Below are positions 15,695 through 18,386 of a stretch of DNA of 18,386 bases, one piece after another. Within the stretch, counting starts at the first letter, position 1. Each line of letters starts with the position of its first letter. This DNA is from CAUUFM01 sp041844335. Lineage in GTDB: Bacteria > Bacillota > Clostridia > Lachnospirales > Lachnospiraceae. The stretch is taken from positions 1 to 18,386 of the forward strand of contig JBGZAX010000060.1 of NCBI GenBank assembly GCA_041844335.1, given 5' to 3'. The position numbers were made by a program, and so were the translations under genes. Under the pieces are notes generated by a model. It was not told where the DNA came from, searched no databases, and saw only the letters and a list, made by a program, of their open reading frames with translations.

Positions 15695-15907
15695 ATGATC
15701 CACAGCTCCACTATAATATCAATATACATTTTAGTCAAGCTCCATAAATCAGGATAAAAATTCAGCAAACTGTCTTAATAACAAAACGATGATTGATAAT
15801 ATGCCACATTTGCATATCTCAAAGAACACTTTTGATATAACCGAATACATAGCACTATTAAAGCTCACTACATTAAGCACATTGTATAAAAACAACATAT
15901 AATAGAA

Positions 15908-15960
15908 GGCAATTTGCACAAAAAATTAGAATGTGAAATATTTATGCTTTTTGTGTTGCC
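15908..15960. repeat. interrupted inverted repeat overlapping the metQ -35, candidate operator
   Basis: GGCAA (15908-15912) plus CACAAAAA (15917-15924) mirror TTTTTGTG (15948-15955) plus TTGCC (15956-15960). That is 13 matched pairs, broken only by a 4-nt bulge TTTG on the left arm. The right arm includes five of the six bases of the metQ -35. Because the dyad is upstream of the predicted transcript start it would act as DNA, for example as a repressor or activator site, rather than as an RNA switch for metQ. Confidence 0.5.
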
Positions 15961-15984
15961 AAATCCTTTAGCTTATGTTAGTAT
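15956..15984 (+). promoter_or_regulatory. promoter of metQ
   Basis: TTGCCA (15956-15961) and TAGTAT (15979-15984) are separated by 17 bp. The start is predicted near 15991, only about 28 nt before the ATG, leaving no room for a leader riboswitch. AAAGGAGGA (16002-16010) is the ribosome binding site. Confidence 0.7.
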
Positions 15985-16018
15985 AGCAAAACAAACAAAA
16001 AAAAGGAGGAAATAAAAT

Positions 16019-16855
16019 ATGAAAAAGTCTATTATTTTGATTGGTACTGCTGTATTGGCATTATCAGCACTGGTCGGATGTCAGAAAAAAGCTAACAACG
16101 GTGAAAAAACAGCCATGTCCGATGATAAAAAAATAACTGTGGCTGCTTCTGCAACACCGCATAGCGAGATTTTGGAAGTAGCAAAACCTCTTTTGGAAAA
16201 GGACGGCTATACACTTGATGTAAAGGTATTCAGTGACTATGTACAACCTAATATGGTAGTGGACAGTGGAGAAATTGATGCAAACTACTTCCAGCATATC
16301 ACATATCTTGACAACTTTAACGCTGAACAGAACACAAATCTTGTAACCGCAGGAAGTATACACTATGAGCCGCTGGGTATCTACGCAGGGCAAAAGACAA
16401 GCCTTGACACTATTTCAAAAGGTGATATTATCGCAGTTCCAAACGATGTAACCAACGAGGCAAGAGCTTTATTGCTATTACAGCAGCTTGGAATAATTAA
16501 ATTAAAAGAAGATGCCGGAATCAAGGCTACAAAGAATGACATCGTTGAAAATCCTAACGAGGTGGAAATAAAAGAACTTGAGGCTGCTCAAATCCCCAAC
16601 ATAAAAGATGAGGTGGCATTTGTAGTATTAAACGGCAACTATGCTTTAGGAGCAGGCTACAATGTATCCACAGATTCTTTAGGCTATGAAACCAGTGATT
16701 CGGAAGCGGCAAAGGCTTACGCAAACATCGTAGCGGTAAGTGTTGATAATGAAAACAAAGACAAAATTAAGGCTTTAGTGAATGCATTAAAATCTGATGA
16801 AGTTAAAAAATTCATCAATGAGAAATATAATGGATCCGTAATAGTGGTAGACTGA
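16019..16855 (+). CDS. metQ: methionine-binding lipoprotein of the MetNIQ importer
   Basis: A 278-residue NlpA/MetQ-type substrate-binding lipoprotein. A lipoprotein signal peptide (MKKSIILIG, hydrophobic run) ends in the lipobox LVGC with the lipidated Cys21, so the mature protein is anchored outside the cell membrane. The body has family segments such as KVFSDYVQPNMVVDSGEIDANYFQH, here residues about 70-94, and YEPLGIYAG. The ATG has a perfect AAGGAGG 9 nt upstream. The gene is alone on the plus strand between its own promoter and a strong terminator, divergent from def-fmt-metN-metI, whereas metQ is usually in one operon with metNI. L-methionine is the likely ligand by linkage; D-methionine or Met-peptides are possible. 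Confidence 0.93.
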   Translation: MKKSIILIGTAVLALSALVGCQKKANNGEKTAMSDDKKITVAASATPHSEILEVAKPLLEKDGYTLDVKVFSDYVQPNMVVDSGEIDANYFQHITYLDNFNAEQNTNLVTAGSIHYEPLGIYAGQKTSLDTISKGDIIAVPNDVTNEARALLLLQQLGIIKLKEDAGIKATKNDIVENPNEVEIKELEAAQIPNIKDEVAFVVLNGNYALGAGYNVSTDSLGYETSDSEAAKAYANIVAVSVDNENKDKIKALVNALKSDEVKKFINEKYNGSVIVVD

Positions 16856-16860
16856 AAAAC

Positions 16861-16906
16861 AAAGGGGCATCGCATTATATCTAATGCGACAGCCCCTTTA
16901 TTTTTT
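16861..16906 (+). terminator. strong terminator of metQ, possibly bidirectional
   Basis: AAAGGGGC and TCGCATTA on the left pair with TAATGCGA and GCCCCTTT on the right around the 4-nt loop TATC, with a 1/2-nt internal loop. ATTTTTT follows on the plus strand. Read on the minus strand the same stem is followed by GTTTTTC, so it may also stop transcripts coming from fixX. Confidence 0.92.
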
Positions 16907-16952
16907 AACAGCTATAAGACTTATGTTCTAAAACTGTTTTTTCTTAAATATC

Positions 16953-16992
16953 AGCCGGCACGATGTTAATTAACCGAACCGGCTATTTTTTT
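16953..16992 (+). terminator. second hairpin with T-run between metQ and fixX
   Basis: AGCCGG (16953-16958) pairs with CCGGCT (16979-16984) and ATTTTTTT follows on the plus strand. The loop contains the palindrome GTTAATTAAC. It is a back-up terminator for metQ; on the minus strand (fixX side) the T-run is missing. Confidence 0.6.
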
Positions 16993-17013
16993 GCAAGAAA
17001 CAGAAAACGGAAA

Positions 17014-17298
17014 TTAACCCTGTTTATAAATTACTCCTACCTCTCCCCTTGGATGTCTCCAGCCGGTAACTATCTTACCATGAGATAATACACGACAAGT
17101 TCCACATTCCAGACAACCCAAATGACTAAAGCTCAGCTGCCCGTCTATATATTTATAGCATTCAGCTGGGCAGGCTAATAAAAGCTTTTTTATTTCAGTT
17201 TCATCACTATATTCTGAATCGATTGTTATGTGCGGATCTTCTTCGTCCACATGAAATAAAGTCAATCCTAATTTATCTTCTATTTTTAATTTTTTCAT
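17014..17298 (-). CDS. fixX: FixX-like ferredoxin
   Basis: A 94-residue ferredoxin-like protein closely matching the FixX plan: KLGLTLFHVDEEDPHI near the N-terminus, ACPAECYKY in the middle and the cluster motif GCLECGTCR (C-x2-C-x2-C) in the last third. The Cys of ACP supplies the fourth ligand for one [4Fe-4S] cluster; an extra Cys follows four residues later. It partners with the flavoprotein FixC, passing electrons onward from an electron-transfer flavoprotein (FixAB). I chose ATG at 17298, 10 nt from GGAGG; a TTG two codons earlier (17304) would be only 4 nt away and would overlap fixC by 3 bases. The gap to fixC is 2 bp. Confidence 0.92.
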   Translation of the reverse strand: MKKLKIEDKLGLTLFHVDEEDPHITIDSEYSDETEIKKLLLACPAECYKYIDGQLSFSHLGCLECGTCRVLSHGKIVTGWRHPRGEVGVIYKQG

Positions 17299-17300
17299 AA

Positions 17301-18386
17301 TCAAAACGCCTCCAATACTTTCGTAATAAATCCAACAAGGTCAGACGCACTTGTACGCTGTGCCAGAGAATTAACTATGGACGCAATCATATCTGAACCC
17401 GGATTTCCATCTACTGTAAAAGCCTTAGCAGCTATATCGTTGGCTACCTCCGGTACATCTTCAAATATACCTCTGCTTCCAAGTATTGTAGGGAATCCCT
17501 TGCATTGCTTCATATCACGCATTACAAAGCTGTTATCTAAAAGAGTTTGATAATATGAAAGAGTTTCTTTGCTGAAATCCTGTTTTTCATGAGCCTTTAT
17601 AACCGTTTCAGCAGCCAAACGACCGGACTCTATCGCAAAGTCCATTCCTCTAACTGTAAATCCCAGATTGATGCAAAATCCGGCAGCATCACCTGTTACC
17701 AAAACACCATCTCTATATAGCTCAGGCACCATATGAATACCTTCCTCCGGAACAAGATGTCCTGAATATTCTATAGTTTCACCGCCTTCAATATAAGGCG
17801 CTATGGCAGGATGCTCCTTAAATCTGTCCAAAAGCTGATTAATAGGAGTGTCACTATGCAAAATATCGCTTAATGTCGCCACGATACCGACAGACACCGT
17901 ATCCTTGTTTGTATATAACAGACCGCCGCCGAAACCTCCCTTTGTAGGATCTCCGCAGGACAGCCATGACATACCCTCACCGTCTTTCAGTCCGAAACGC
18001 TGATTAATAACTTCTTCGCCCAGTCTTATTACTTCCTTTGCACCCACAGCTACCTGATTCGGCTCAAGCTCCTTCTTCATTCCTATGCTCTGAGCGAGCA
18101 GAGAGTTTACACCATCTGCCAATATCACCACATCTCCGTAAATTTCTTCTCCCGTAGCCTCTATACCTACTACCTTTTCTCCGTCCATTATCAGATTTTC
18201 CACCAATATTCCTGTCAGGATTTCCGCACCTGCCTCTTCAGCCTGCTCCGCCAACCATTTATCAAATGTGGCACGAAGCACTGTGTATGAAGAGTTCTCA
18301 GGCGTAGAGCTGAGAGCCTTTGAGCCGAAACCTATATCCAATGAGCTGTCCTCAGTCATTAAAGATATTTTTTCTTTTTTAACAAC
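17301..18386 (-). CDS. fixC: FixC-like electron-transfer flavoprotein dehydrogenase, 3' part
   Basis: The final 361 codons of a FAD-dependent oxidoreductase of the FixC/ETF-quinone oxidoreductase family. The frame is still open at the window edge, and FixC is about 430 residues, so roughly 70 N-terminal residues, including the FAD GxGxxG motif, lie outside; the Met at 18359 is not the start. Visible landmarks are LRATFDKWLAEQAEEAGAE, DVVILADGVNSLLA and the second FAD motif GVLVTGDAAGFCINLGFTVRG, then GMDFAIESGRLAAE. With FixX it should accept electrons from an ETF pair (FixAB) encoded upstream outside the window. In quinone-poor anaerobes FixABCX-type complexes have been linked to electron bifurcation, but the acceptor here cannot be read. 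Confidence 0.92.
   Translation of the reverse strand, partial: VVKKEKISLMTEDSSLDIGFGSKALSSTPENSSYTVLRATFDKWLAEQAEEAGAEILTGILVENLIMDGEKVVGIEATGEEIYGDVVILADGVNSLLAQSIGMKKELEPNQVAVGAKEVIRLGEEVINQRFGLKDGEGMSWLSCGDPTKGGFGGGLLYTNKDTVSVGIVATLSDILHSDTPINQLLDRFKEHPAIAPYIEGGETIEYSGHLVPEEGIHMVPELYRDGVLVTGDAAGFCINLGFTVRGMDFAIESGRLAAETVIKAHEKQDFSKETLSYYQTLLDNSFVMRDMKQCKGFPTILGSRGIFEDVPEVANDIAAKAFTVDGNPGSDMIASIVNSLAQRTSASDLVGFITKVLEAF

Overview
The window looks like a piece of a low-GC Firmicutes chromosome, most likely class Clostridia and plausibly Lachnospiraceae. I infer this from the AT-rich sequence, strong AGGAGG-type ribosome binding sites, textbook TTGNNN-17-TATNNT promoters, frequent TTG start codons, a FixCX electron-transfer module, and the kinds of genes present. 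It is mostly core chromosome. No tRNA, rRNA, CRISPR array, intact IS or phage gene is visible.

Layout. Almost everything is on the minus strand. (1) 1-825 is a gene-poor, very AT-rich edge: the end of an unrecognised membrane-protein frame, a 31-residue ORF with a good ribosome binding site, and a 330-bp tract dense in inverted repeats that ends, reading minus, in a strong terminator-like hairpin. (2) 7435 down to 826 is a tight cluster: sirtuin-like protein, gltX, a 100-residue charge-polarised unknown, hemW and an M16C zinc peptidase. (3) acpP stands alone with its own promoter and terminator. (4) rpsO, pnp, dut and an FtsW/SpoVE-type SEDS gene form a run starting at a strong promoter with a structured leader of about 180 nt. 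(5) def, fmt, metN and metI run from one promoter, and metQ diverges on the plus strand. Together these hold the whole methionine ABC importer plus both enzymes of the formyl-methionine cycle. No S-box or T-box was seen; the 448-bp divergent spacer carries several inverted repeats instead. (6) fixX and the 3' part of fixC lie at the right edge.

How the genes fit together. Region 5 links import of methionine (MetQ lipoprotein, MetI channel, MetN ATPase with NIL sensor domain) to formylation of initiator Met-tRNA (Fmt) and deformylation of nascent chains (Def). Region 4 couples ribosomal protein S15 with the RNA-degrading PNPase, as in many bacteria. It has a U-tract-less hairpin between the two genes and crossing complementary segments in the leader that suggest feedback control.

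Most notable observations: the sirtuin-like protein has lost the catalytic His and the NAD-site Asn/Asp but keeps its zinc cysteines; metQ is split from metNI by def-fmt; the rpsO leader may be autoregulatory; and the 489-643 tract may be a decayed element or a structured RNA. No clearly new defence or mobile system could be demonstrated.
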